This document shows positions 1 through 5,530 of a stretch of 7,248 nucleotides of DNA, in pieces; positions within the stretch are counted from its first letter, which is position 1, and the number at the start of each line of letters is the position of its first letter. The notes below the pieces were generated by a model. It had not been told where the DNA came from. It saw only the letters and a program-made list of their open reading frames with translations, and did not search any database. Both the position numbers and the translations under genes were made by a program. Origin of the DNA: VBAS01 sp035292525 (GTDB lineage Bacteria; Bacteroidota; Bacteroidia; Chitinophagales; Chitinophagaceae); NCBI GenBank assembly GCA_035292525.1, contig DATDPZ010000111.1, forward strand, positions 1 through 7,248. The letters run 5' to 3'.

Positions 1-68
1 TTATACTTAGCTTTATCTTACTGTAATAGTGGATTTTAAATAAGCATGCCCCGCATGTTATACTTCTG
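1..68. other. Non-coding edge with short hairpin downstream of the primase gene
   Basis: This AT-rich stretch follows the stop of the minus-strand primase gene. It holds a small hairpin (CATGC at 45-49, CCC loop, GCATG at 53-57), too weak to call a terminator with confidence. It also holds one of the 9-bp repeats (57-65) and an 8-base copy of the same motif at the edge (TTATACTT, 1-8), suggesting that the repeat field continues leftwards out of the window. Confidence 0.5.
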
Positions 69-87
69 TTATACTTGTGTTATACTT
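57..87 (-). repeat. Three perfect tandem 9-mers with 11-bp period (iteron- or operator-like)
   Basis: GTTATACTT (AAGTATAAC on the minus strand) occurs at 57-65, 68-76 and 79-87. The copies are identical and spaced exactly 11 bp, about one helical turn. They overlap the last codons and the stop of the primase gene, so the repeat itself encodes the C-terminal residues ASITQV. The same motif recurs in opposite orientation at the other end of the gene. One-turn spacing is typical of protein-binding arrays such as plasmid iterons or repressor operators; which of these it is cannot be told from sequence alone. Confidence 0.75.
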
Positions 88-2768
88 GCCATTTGAGTTT
101 TTTCTTTGGGGGATTCAGAAGGCTGCTCCTTTTCCCTTAGCCTTTTCAGGATATCATCCAGGATATTCACGCCGCTTTTTAATTTCTCGTACTCGTCCCA
201 GGCACGGATCTCGTATTCAAAGCCGTTCTTACGATTCCCGCCACTTCGTTGTATAAATCCCCTGCTTTCCAGATCCCTCAAGTACCGGTTTATTTTCATG
301 GGATTCATTCGAAAGTGTTCCCGGATTCCCTTTGCATAAAAAGCCGGGGAGTTTTCTTTAGCCCTCATAATGTTTTTAAGGCTTTCAAAGAAGCTGCGGA
401 GATCTCCGCCCAGTTCGTCTGACTTCCTGAGCAGTGTATCTTTTACAAGCCAGTTGGCCATCTCGATATCTTCAAGGGTGGTTTCGATATACGGGCGGCC
501 TTCCCGGTCCTGTTTCCACTCTCTTCCTTGCTGATGGTAAAAGGTAATAATCTCGATCAGTTTCAGGTAGTGCATGTTGGTTCGAAGCTTCTTAAATACG
601 CATTCCGGGATGTCCAGCTGCGGAGCATATGGATTGATTACCCTTACCTTATGTAGCAGTCTTTGGGCGTTTTTCAAAATCTGCCTGTTCTGATCCTGCT
701 CAAGCTCATTGATTAACCCGGCCTGATGGTTTCGTTGGTAGTTCATCACTTCCCTGGCATGGCCGGGGGTCTCGTCCACGTGCAGCAGAAAACTACGGTT
801 GGCATTGTCCTCGTATATATTGCCCTGGGTAGTGGCTCCACTTACACATATCGGGCCTTCAACCATCAGTATCCTTTGCTCGTTTTCGCCTTTTGCATTT
901 TTTTCGGTGGTAAACTTGGATATGCTTTGTTTGCTCATAAATTCCCTTAATGGTAAAAAGGCATTATAAACGCCCTCAAGATCTTCAATTAAAAGGACTT
1001 TATGTTTCCAGAAGTCTTTGGTGGAGTAGTACAGAGTGTTTTCAGTCAGACTGGTTATTGTCCTTACGCTTTCATCGGGAAGGCATTCGCTTATTTTGGT
1101 TTGCAGGTAGGTTTTACCGCTTCCGCTTTTACCGTAAATAATGGCGTGCAAAGGCTCATCTAAAAGGCGGCTCAGATAAAGAAAAAAAAGTAACAGGCCG
1201 TTTTTCTGCTCGCCAACCAATCCGCTTTTTTCAATAGCTTTCAGGGTGTTTTGTGCCAGGTTTCTCGACTTTAAAAAGTTCCTGGCTTGCTGTTCTTCGG
1301 CCTTTGACATTTGATAAACCTTTGGTTTTAATGCTTTCTTTTCTTCTTCCAGCTGCTTTAAGCGGTATTCTTCCAGAAGGGTTTGTAATTTGCGGATCGT
1401 GGTTTTTAACAGGGTAGTGCCGGCTTCCAGTTCTTCCGAGGCTCCCCGGATATATCGCTGCAATTGGCCATTGCTGTATAGATTGACATCGTCCTGGTAA
1501 TACTTGAAAGCGTCGTTTTTAAGCTGTACCAAGAGGTTTATCTTAAGCCGGTGGATGTTATCCTTTTCAATGCCACCCCAGATGGTAAACTGCAATTCGC
1601 CGTCATGCCAGGTAATCCGGTCGGGATTGGTGATGGTTAGTTCCGGTTCATAGGCGGATGGTTCCGGGTCTTGTAAAGATTCAGAAGGGTTAAGGGTTGT
1701 CTGATCGTCTAAATCTTTCTTTTTAATTGAGATTGGTTTGCGTTCTTTTATAAGGTGGGAGAAGATTTCAGGGTCATGGCCTTGTAAAAGACTGTTTACA
1801 TCTTCGTCCTTTGGAGTATCAACGTATGTTACTTTTATTCCCGGCCGGATTTCCTGCAGTTTTTCATTTACCCTGGTTACTGCCATTTCTCCGGCATTAT
1901 CGCCGTCAAAAAACAATATTACTTCTTCAAGTTCCTGCAGTCCTTTTATGGCTTCCTGTATCTCTGTTGTAAAACCGTTTGTGCCAAACAGGGATATGAA
2001 GTTGTAATGCTGGGTTAGCTCTGATTGCTGCAGGAGGGTTTCACAATCGATAATGGCCTCGGTAAGGATCAGTTTCTTTGTTCCCGGTTCCGGGTATTTA
2101 GGATAAATGCCCTGGTGATGACCGTTTAAATAAAAGTGCCGGTTCTCGGTTCCATCAATAACAGAGCGGCCATAAAGATCAATAACCTGTCCTTTCTCGT
2201 TTTTAGTAAAAAACAGCACGCAGTTTTTAAACTTGGGAGCAAAGGTGTCTGGTTTAGTTTGCTTTAATATGCCAAGCTGCAGAGCGCTTTCCTGTAACTG
2301 CCGGTTCCATCCCTTGCCAAGGTCCACCCCGATATATCCCACGTTCATTTTATCCGGATCCAGTCCCCGGCCTTTTAAATATTCCCTGGCTTTTTCAGCC
2401 CGTTTAAAGGTGGCCCTGCTGTCCATGGCTACCTTGCCCAGCACTGCCAGGCGGGGCAATAAATCTTTTTCTTCCGGTTGTTCCATTGGTTTTGGAGTTA
2501 TGATATAATTCGGATCAACTAAGGTTTTGGCCTTTTCTATAGCCTCGTGTTTGGTTAGTTTGCTGAACATTTCAATGAACTGTATGCCGTCCCCCGTTGC
2601 CCCGCAGCCAAAGCAATGAAAGGTGTTTGTTTTGGTGTAGATCTTCAGACTCGGGCTTTTATCTTCGTGGAAAGGACAGGCCAGCATATCATGTTTGTCG
2701 GGCTTTAGACCGTAATGGTGCAGGACTGTTATAATACTCAGGCTTGCTTTTATATCCCGGATTTCCAT
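69..2768 (-). CDS. CHC2 zinc-finger / Toprim primase fused to a P-loop ATPase
   Basis: An 899-residue replication protein of the kind carried by plasmids, phages and integrative elements; the expected role is making primers and unwinding or loading at an element's own origin. Residues 31-55 form a DnaG-type CHC2 zinc finger (C31, H34, C52, C55). A Toprim core follows, with the acidic residue E237 in LILTEA and the metal-binding DGD at 288-290. A charged linker of about 340-385 leads to a second half with Walker A GKSGSGKT (546-553) and a Walker B-like stretch LLIED (592-596). Residues about 805-855 read as a winged helix. The ATG at 2768 was chosen because the frame upstream opens only with a TTG inside the promoter and repeat region. 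DnaG is shorter and lacks the ATPase, so this is not the chromosomal primase. It is transcribed divergently from the XRE regulator. I am sure of the domains; the helicase activity is inferred. Confidence 0.9.
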   Translation of the reverse strand: MEIRDIKASLSIITVLHHYGLKPDKHDMLACPFHEDKSPSLKIYTKTNTFHCFGCGATGDGIQFIEMFSKLTKHEAIEKAKTLVDPNYIITPKPMEQPEEKDLLPRLAVLGKVAMDSRATFKRAEKAREYLKGRGLDPDKMNVGYIGVDLGKGWNRQLQESALQLGILKQTKPDTFAPKFKNCVLFFTKNEKGQVIDLYGRSVIDGTENRHFYLNGHHQGIYPKYPEPGTKKLILTEAIIDCETLLQQSELTQHYNFISLFGTNGFTTEIQEAIKGLQELEEVILFFDGDNAGEMAVTRVNEKLQEIRPGIKVTYVDTPKDEDVNSLLQGHDPEIFSHLIKERKPISIKKKDLDDQTTLNPSESLQDPEPSAYEPELTITNPDRITWHDGELQFTIWGGIEKDNIHRLKINLLVQLKNDAFKYYQDDVNLYSNGQLQRYIRGASEELEAGTTLLKTTIRKLQTLLEEYRLKQLEEEKKALKPKVYQMSKAEEQQARNFLKSRNLAQNTLKAIEKSGLVGEQKNGLLLFFLYLSRLLDEPLHAIIYGKSGSGKTYLQTKISECLPDESVRTITSLTENTLYYSTKDFWKHKVLLIEDLEGVYNAFLPLREFMSKQSISKFTTEKNAKGENEQRILMVEGPICVSGATTQGNIYEDNANRSFLLHVDETPGHAREVMNYQRNHQAGLINELEQDQNRQILKNAQRLLHKVRVINPYAPQLDIPECVFKKLRTNMHYLKLIEIITFYHQQGREWKQDREGRPYIETTLEDIEMANWLVKDTLLRKSDELGGDLRSFFESLKNIMRAKENSPAFYAKGIREHFRMNPMKINRYLRDLESRGFIQRSGGNRKNGFEYEIRAWDEYEKLKSGVNILDDILKRLREKEQPSESPKEKTQMASITQV

Positions 2769-2796
2769 TGTTGATAATTTTTTTGTATTTCTTAAA

Positions 2797-2824
2797 AGTG
2801 TAACATGTATGCCAAAAGTATAAC
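2797..2824 (+). repeat. Two copies of the AAGTRTAAC motif over the primase promoter
   Basis: AAGTGTAAC (2796-2804) and AAGTATAAC (2816-2824) lie in the primase leader, 20 bp or about two helical turns apart. The second overlaps the predicted -7 box and the first lies at the predicted transcription start, the usual position for a repressor operator. A third, shorter copy, AGTGTAAC at 2914-2921, directly abuts the ATG of the divergent regulator gene. It lies in a hyphenated palindrome (TTAC..TA..GTAA, 2907-2920). Autoregulation by the neighbouring XRE protein is the simplest reading; an origin function is the alternative. Confidence 0.6.
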
Positions 2825-2844
2825 TTGTTTTCCTTTCAAACAAA
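2813..2844 (-). promoter_or_regulatory. Predicted Bacteroidota-type promoter of the primase gene
   Basis: On the minus strand TTTG (2841-2844) is followed after 20 bp by TACTTTTG (2813-2820). This matches the Bacteroidota consensus of a -33 TTTG and a -7 TAnnTTTG separated by about 19-21 bp. Transcription would start near 2806, leaving a leader of roughly 40 bases before the ATG at 2768. The -7 box is embedded in one of the 9-bp repeats. Confidence 0.5.
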
Positions 2845-2858
2845 TAATATCTGCGATA

Positions 2859-2885
2859 TTTGTAAACAACATTTTACTATATTTG
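2859..2885 (+). promoter_or_regulatory. Possible promoter of the XRE/toxin-antitoxin operon
   Basis: A perfect TAnnTTTG box (TATATTTG, 2878-2885) lies 36 bp before the regulator's ATG, with TTTG at 2859-2862 upstream. The 15-bp gap is shorter than the usual 19-21 bp, so the upstream box may not be the functional one. A second, imperfect option is TACTTTAG at 2908-2915, which would give a nearly leaderless message. Confidence 0.35.
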
Positions 2886-2921
2886 CATTAAATACAGTAA
2901 AATCACTTACTTTAGTGTAAC

Positions 2922-3263
2922 ATGTTGGACATTGGAAGTAAAATAACACAGCTCAGAAAACAGAAAGACTGGTCACAGGATGACCTGGCAAAAGCGATCA
3001 ATGCTTCACGGGCTATCATTGGTAAATATGAACGCAACGAAAATGCCCCTTCTGTTGAGATGGCCGCCAAATTGGCCAATGTATTCGGCGTTTCGATTGA
3101 TTTCCTTATTGGTGAAGGACAACACGCAACCTACGACAAAGAGGCGGTTAAACGTTTGGAAGACATTGAGAACCTTGATGGAGATACCAAAAAAATGCTT
3201 TTCCGTGTTATTGATACGTTCCTGAGGGATTCAAAAGCCCGTCAGGCTTATGCAACCAAATAA
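2922..3263 (+). CDS. XRE-family (Cro/CI-type) helix-turn-helix regulator
   Basis: A 113-residue DNA-binding protein. Residues about 5-64 form a standard HTH_3 domain, with the turn and recognition helix in QDDLAKAINASRAIIGKYER and the downstream helix motif SVEMAAKLANVFGVSIDFLIG that is typical of Cro/CI repressors. The remaining 50 residues are helical and charged and may serve for dimer formation or partner binding. It starts immediately after an AGTGTAAC motif, diverges from the primase gene and is followed 10 bp later by the antitoxin-like gene. It probably represses its own operon and perhaps the primase promoter, which carries related motifs. No Shine-Dalgarno sequence is visible, which is normal for this phylum. 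The family is certain; the target sites are inferred. Confidence 0.9.
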   Translation: MLDIGSKITQLRKQKDWSQDDLAKAINASRAIIGKYERNENAPSVEMAAKLANVFGVSIDFLIGEGQHATYDKEAVKRLEDIENLDGDTKKMLFRVIDTFLRDSKARQAYATK

Positions 3264-3273
3264 AAACACAGGC

Positions 3274-3507
3274 ATGAACTTGCAATATATATCCGATAAT
3301 AAAGGAAAGAAAACAGGGGTGTTCATCCCTATTGAAGATTGGAAGGTATTACAAAAGCACCTTTCCGGGGTGGTTGAACTGGATTACCAGGAACCAACCA
3401 AGGCAGAGATATTGGAAGGATTGAAGCATGCGTTTAATGAAGTGAAGCTGCACCGGGAAGGGAAAATAAAACTTAAACCGGCCAGGGAACTGCTTCATGA
3501 GCTATAA
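3274..3507 (+). CDS. Putative antitoxin of a RelE/ParE-type toxin-antitoxin pair
   Basis: A 77-residue protein beginning MNLQYISDNKGKKTGVFIP. This N-terminal strand pattern, followed by an IEDW helix, is common in small Bacteroidota antitoxins found next to RelE/ParE toxins. The C-terminal half is a charged helix (about 45-77) of the kind that wraps a RelE-type toxin. The start at 3274 is preferred over an in-frame ATG at 3250, which lies inside the upstream regulator gene and adds eight poor residues. Its 3' end overlaps the toxin gene by 11 bases, indicating translational coupling. It has no obvious DNA-binding domain, so the XRE protein upstream may supply the repressor function. The antitoxin call rests mostly on position. 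Confidence 0.75.
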   Translation: MNLQYISDNKGKKTGVFIPIEDWKVLQKHLSGVVELDYQEPTKAEILEGLKHAFNEVKLHREGKIKLKPARELLHEL

Positions 3508-3826
3508 TGTTTTATATACCGAGAACTTTCGCAAAGAAGCCAAACGCCTGGCTAAAAAGTACACATCTTTAAAAACCGATATTGAAGCCCTGATCGAAAG
3601 CCTTGAAAAGGATCCAGCGCAAGGCAAATCACTTGGTAAAGATTGTTTTAAAATACGCCTGGCTATTGCATCCAAACGTAAAGGAAAATCAGGCGGAGCA
3701 AGGGTTATCACCTGCGTACTGATTGAAGATACCGAAGTTCACCTGCTTACCATTTACGATAAATCAGAGAAAGAAGATATTTCTGATAAAGAACTCAAAA
3801 CACTGCGTAACCAGGTCGGATTATAA
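3497..3826 (+). CDS. RelE/ParE-family toxin
   Basis: A 109-residue basic protein with the RelE/ParE order: an N-terminal strand (MSYNVLYTENF), a helical hairpin (FRKEAKRLAKKYTSLKTDI), the conserved DP..G..LGKDCFKIRLAI strand, a basic loop (SKRKGKSGGARVI) and a final strand with the LLTIYDKSEKEDIS signature common in Bacteroidota members. RelE relatives cut mRNA on the ribosome and ParE relatives inhibit gyrase; the basic loop favours an RNase-like role, but the sequence does not settle it. The gene overlaps the antitoxin gene by 11 bases and ends just before a strong terminator. It appears intact. Confidence 0.88.
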   Translation: MSYNVLYTENFRKEAKRLAKKYTSLKTDIEALIESLEKDPAQGKSLGKDCFKIRLAIASKRKGKSGGARVITCVLIEDTEVHLLTIYDKSEKEDISDKELKTLRNQVGL

Positions 3827-3827
3827 C

Positions 3828-3860
3828 ACAAAACCCGCTGTGAAGGCGGGTTTTGTACTT
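3828..3860 (+). terminator. Intrinsic terminator of the toxin-antitoxin operon
   Basis: A perfect 11-bp stem (ACAAAACCCGC at 3828-3838 with 3846-3856) with a 7-base loop begins two bases after the toxin stop codon. It contains a TTTT run and is followed by ACTTTT. It should end the XRE-antitoxin-toxin message. Confidence 0.85.
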
Positions 3861-4037
3861 TTATTGACCTGGCAATTGCAAATTGCCCTTTAAAAACGGC
3901 GAAGTTAAAAACATTCGCCGAGCCGCTACGATTGAAGTCTTCGCTCAGCGAGGGGGACCTGAAAATGATATTAATTCCATTAAAAAAGGTTTGCTCATCC
4001 ACAACGGAGGTGGTAAGCCTGATCGAAAAGATTTTTA
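3861..4037 (+). other. Structured stretch with a possible short coding remnant
   Basis: The interval between the terminator and the split small gene holds nested inverted repeats: GGCAATT/AATTGCC (3871-3887), CGGCGAA/TTCGCCG (3897-3920) and TCGCT/AGCGA (3941-3951). One plus-strand frame is open from 3868 to the TAA at 4036-4038 and reads convincingly, for example IRRAATIEVFAQRGG and KKGLLIHNGGGKPDRKDF, but has no ATG; a TTG at 3883 is the only start-like codon I noted. Its stop overlaps the ATG of the next small gene (TAATG). It may be a small coupled gene or the remnant of a larger one. I do not recognise the product. Confidence 0.3.
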
Positions 4038-4058
4038 ATGATATTAAAGATCAAAATA

Positions 4059-4083
4059 TAATTACCCCCAAAAATTAGACAAC
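4059..4083 (+). repeat. Left terminal inverted repeat of the IS
   Basis: It aligns with the reverse complement of 5286-5310 at 18 of 25 positions: TAA, TAC, CCC and a 9-base block TTAGACAAC. Confidence 0.7.
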
Positions 4084-4115
4084 AAGTATCAATAGAAAAT
4101 TAATAAACTTGTTGT
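4079..4115 (+). promoter_or_regulatory. Hairpin just upstream of the orfA start codon
   Basis: ACAACAAGT (4079-4087) pairs perfectly with ACTTGTTGT (4107-4115), and ATG follows at 4117. A transcript reading in from outside would fold this stem over the translation start, whereas a message started inside the loop region would lack the left arm. Such stems are known to shield transposase genes of other IS elements, such as IS10 and IS50, from read-through expression. The role here is inferred. Confidence 0.5.
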
Positions 4116-4116
4116 T

Positions 4117-4392
4117 ATGAAAAAGAGAAAAAATTACACATCAGGATTTAAGACAAAAGTCGTATTAGAAGCTCTTCAGGAGCGAGAAACGATCCAGGAA
4201 ATCGGAAAGAAGTATGAAGTACATCCGAACCAGATCTCGACCTGGAAGAGTCAATTTCTCAGTGGAGCCTCCAGCGTTTTTGAAAAGGGAGTTGTTAAAA
4301 ATGATGATGAAAAAGAGAAAGTAGAGCTTTTTAAAAAAGTAGGCCAGCTTCAAATGCAGGTTGATTTCTTAAAAAAAGTACTGGGGAAGTAG
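4117..4392 (+). CDS. IS3-family transposase OrfA
   Basis: A 91-residue DNA-binding subunit. Residues about 5-45 form the Tnp_1 helix-turn-helix (YTSGFKTKVVLEAL, then the recognition segment VHPNQISTWK), which binds the terminal repeats. Residues about 62-88 form a leucine-rich coiled coil for multimer formation. The length is normal. The frame ends at a TAG shortly after a run of seven A, where a -1 slip joins it to OrfB; OrfA alone normally acts as a regulator. A hairpin precedes the start. Confidence 0.92.
   Translation: MKKRKNYTSGFKTKVVLEALQERETIQEIGKKYEVHPNQISTWKSQFLSGASSVFEKGVVKNDDEKEKVELFKKVGQLQMQVDFLKKVLGK
4286..4286 (+). other. Coiled-coil coding segment begins (OrfA residue 57)
   Basis: From here to the frameshift site OrfA codes for the charged, leucine-bearing helix used by IS3-family proteins for multimer formation. 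The helix is shared by OrfA and the OrfAB fusion. Confidence 0.3.
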
Positions 4393-5228
4393 CCAAAGAA
4401 GACAGGAATCTAAAAGTAGACAAGGCAAGCCCATTAAGTATAATGAGCCAATGCGAGCTTTTAGACATCTGCCGTAGTAGTTTCTACTATATTCCCCATG
4501 ATGACAGTACACAGAACCAGGAACTAATGAAGTTGATTGACAAGCAATATATGGAAACTCCGTTTTTTGGGGTACCACGGATGACGGAGTATTTGCGTGA
4601 TCTGGGCCACAAAGTGAATCCGAAACGGATAAGGCGCCTGTATCGATTAATGGATCTACATGCCCTTGGCCCCCGGCCAAATACCAGCAAGCCCCATAAA
4701 GGTGAAGGGCATACCATATACCCATATTTACTGCGTGATTTAAGCATAATACGTCCAAATCAGGTTTGGGGCATGGATATTACATATGTTCCGGTAGGGA
4801 ATGGTTACATGTACCTGGTAGCCATAATAGACCTTTACAGTCGATTTATAGTAGGCTGGTCGCTTTCTAATACCATGACAGCATTATGGTGCAAAGAATG
4901 CCTGGAAACGGCCATACTTGTGCATGGAAAGCCGGAGATACTAAATACCGACCAGGGAAGTCAGTTTACTTGCCCAGTGTTTACTGAGTTTGTAAAGGGT
5001 GAAAACGTACAATTTAGCATGGATGGAAAAGGACGGGCGATTGATAATATATTTATTGAACGGTTCTGGCGAAGCATTAAATACGAGAAAATCTATTTGG
5101 AACCATCGGATGATGGCATCGAATTGTTCGGGAAAATTAAGTGGTATATGGAGTTCTATAATACCCGCAGGCAGCATCAAACATTAGGGTATAAAAGACC
5201 AGAACAGATGTACGCCCGAGCCGCTTAG
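4365..5228 (+). CDS. IS3-family transposase OrfB (DDE integrase domain), made as OrfAB fusion
   Basis: This is the catalytic half of the transposase, which cuts and joins the IS ends. The frame is open from 4365 and has an internal ATG at 4443, so both an OrfAB fusion and a free OrfB of 261 residues are possible. Numbered from that ATG, an HTH_21-like region (about 25-75, with FFGVPRMTEYLRDLGHKVNPKR) precedes an rve integrase core. The catalytic triad is D112 (QVWGMDITY), D170 (NTDQGSQF) and E206 (DNIFIERFWR), giving the DD35E spacing of the family. The C-terminal YNTRRQHQTLGYKRPEQ is the usual ending. Nothing is missing, so the protein may be active. The stop codon lies inside a 44-bp perfect palindrome. 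Confidence 0.92.
   Translation, partial: FLKKSTGEVAKEDRNLKVDKASPLSIMSQCELLDICRSSFYYIPHDDSTQNQELMKLIDKQYMETPFFGVPRMTEYLRDLGHKVNPKRIRRLYRLMDLHALGPRPNTSKPHKGEGHTIYPYLLRDLSIIRPNQVWGMDITYVPVGNGYMYLVAIIDLYSRFIVGWSLSNTMTALWCKECLETAILVHGKPEILNTDQGSQFTCPVFTEFVKGENVQFSMDGKGRAIDNIFIERFWRSIKYEKIYLEPSDDGIELFGKIKWYMEFYNTRRQHQTLGYKRPEQMYARAA
4371..4378 (+). other. Programmed -1 ribosomal frameshift site
   Basis: Seven A followed by G, read A AAA AAA in the orfA frame, is a classic slippery heptamer. The OrfB frame is open from 4365, just upstream, and lies at -1 to OrfA. A slip here gives an OrfAB fusion of about 370 residues (87 from orfA, 283 from orfB), the size expected of an active IS3-family transposase. 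Confidence 0.8.
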
Positions 5229-5268
5229 ATTTCCTTTTCCGCCCAATTGGGCGGAAAAGGAAATCTAA
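5225..5268. repeat. Perfect 44-bp palindrome across the transposase stop codon
   Basis: Two 22-base arms with no loop bases and no mismatch (centre at 5246/5247, CCAATTGG) begin one base before the TAG at 5226-5228 and end 18 bp inside the right terminal repeat. As RNA it would form a very stable hairpin directly at the stop codon. It could act as a terminator or mRNA-stabilising structure, or block transcription entering from the right. There is no U-run after it, so it is not a standard terminator. Confidence 0.95.
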
Positions 5269-5285
5269 CTTAACTTTGAATTAAA

Positions 5286-5310
5286 GTTGTCTAAAGAAGG
5301 GGAGTAGTTA
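5286..5310 (-). repeat. Right terminal inverted repeat of the IS
   Basis: This is the partner of 4059-4083, sharing the core GTTGTCTAA. The flank outside is a run of A residues matching the A-rich left flank, so a short target duplication of A residues is possible but cannot be proven. Confidence 0.7.
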
Positions 5311-5476
5311 AAAAAGACCTGGATGATTTCAGGATAGCCCGGGAACTCAAAAGTGGTATCGGCAGAGCCTTGGCCGATGCCGTTATCCTGGAACCTAATT
5401 TTGCCGGAATGGGATTTAGCTTTAAGAAAATGATCGAATACTTTAAAAATAAGTGACCATAACATTTCAAAACGTA

Positions 5477-5514
5477 AAAGCACAAAACCCGGAGCGATCC
5501 GGGTTTTGTGCTTT
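5477..5514. terminator. Bidirectional intrinsic terminator
   Basis: A perfect 17-bp stem (5477-5493 with 5498-5514) with a GCGA loop sits between the convergent split gene and the lipoprotein gene. The arms begin with AAAG and end with CTTT, so either strand gives a GC stem followed by a short U-tract. Its ACAAAACCCG...CGGGTTTTGT core is nearly the same as that of the terminator at 3828-3856. Confidence 0.88.
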
Positions 5515-5530
5515 CTATAGAATTAATTTA

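Larger units (their letters stand above)
4059..5310 (+). mobile_element. IS3-family insertion sequence, about 1.25 kb
   Basis: The element carries orfA and orfB in the IS3 arrangement with a -1 frame change. Its ends are imperfect 25-bp inverted repeats sharing the core TTAGACAAC. The length is normal for the family. The ends do not start with the usual TG and the flanks are A-rich on both sides, so the exact borders and the target duplication cannot be fixed; they may lie up to about six bases further out. Both transposase frames are open, so the element may still be active. Confidence 0.85.
4038..5456 (+). pseudogene. Small gene of about 53 codons split by the IS3-family element
   Basis: The 5' part begins with ATG at 4038 (MILKIK) and is cut by the IS after 4058 or a few bases before. 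The 3' part resumes after the element at about 5311 (KDLDDFRIARELKSG) and ends with TGA at 5454-5456. Both parts are in the same frame. Joining them across the A-rich junction restores one reading frame of about 53 codons, with a C-terminal GRALADAVILEPNFAG segment and a basic helix. I do not recognise the family. A bidirectional terminator lies 21 bases after the stop. As it stands the gene is broken, because the left part runs into a stop inside the IS end (TAA at 4059-4061). Confidence 0.6.

Noticed and set aside
2769..2843. A longer primase starting at the TTG at 2843
   Set aside because: The extra 25 codons run through the predicted promoter and the repeat motifs, while the CHC2 domain begins properly at the ATG at 2768.
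3250..3273. Upstream ATG for the antitoxin gene
   Set aside because: It lies inside the regulator gene and adds residues (MQPNKNTG) that do not resemble the family's start.
3754..4002. Minus-strand open frame opposite the toxin end and terminator
   Set aside because: It runs through the terminator hairpin and over the toxin gene in antisense, with no promoter or start context; taken as a shadow.
3965..4056. ATG at 3965 as start of the gene split by the IS (MILIPLKKV...)
   Set aside because: That frame does not line up with the 3' half after the IS, whereas the ATG at 4038 does.
4054..5315. A defined target-site duplication of the IS
   Set aside because: Both flanks are runs of A, so several duplications of 3-5 bases fit equally well and none can be shown.
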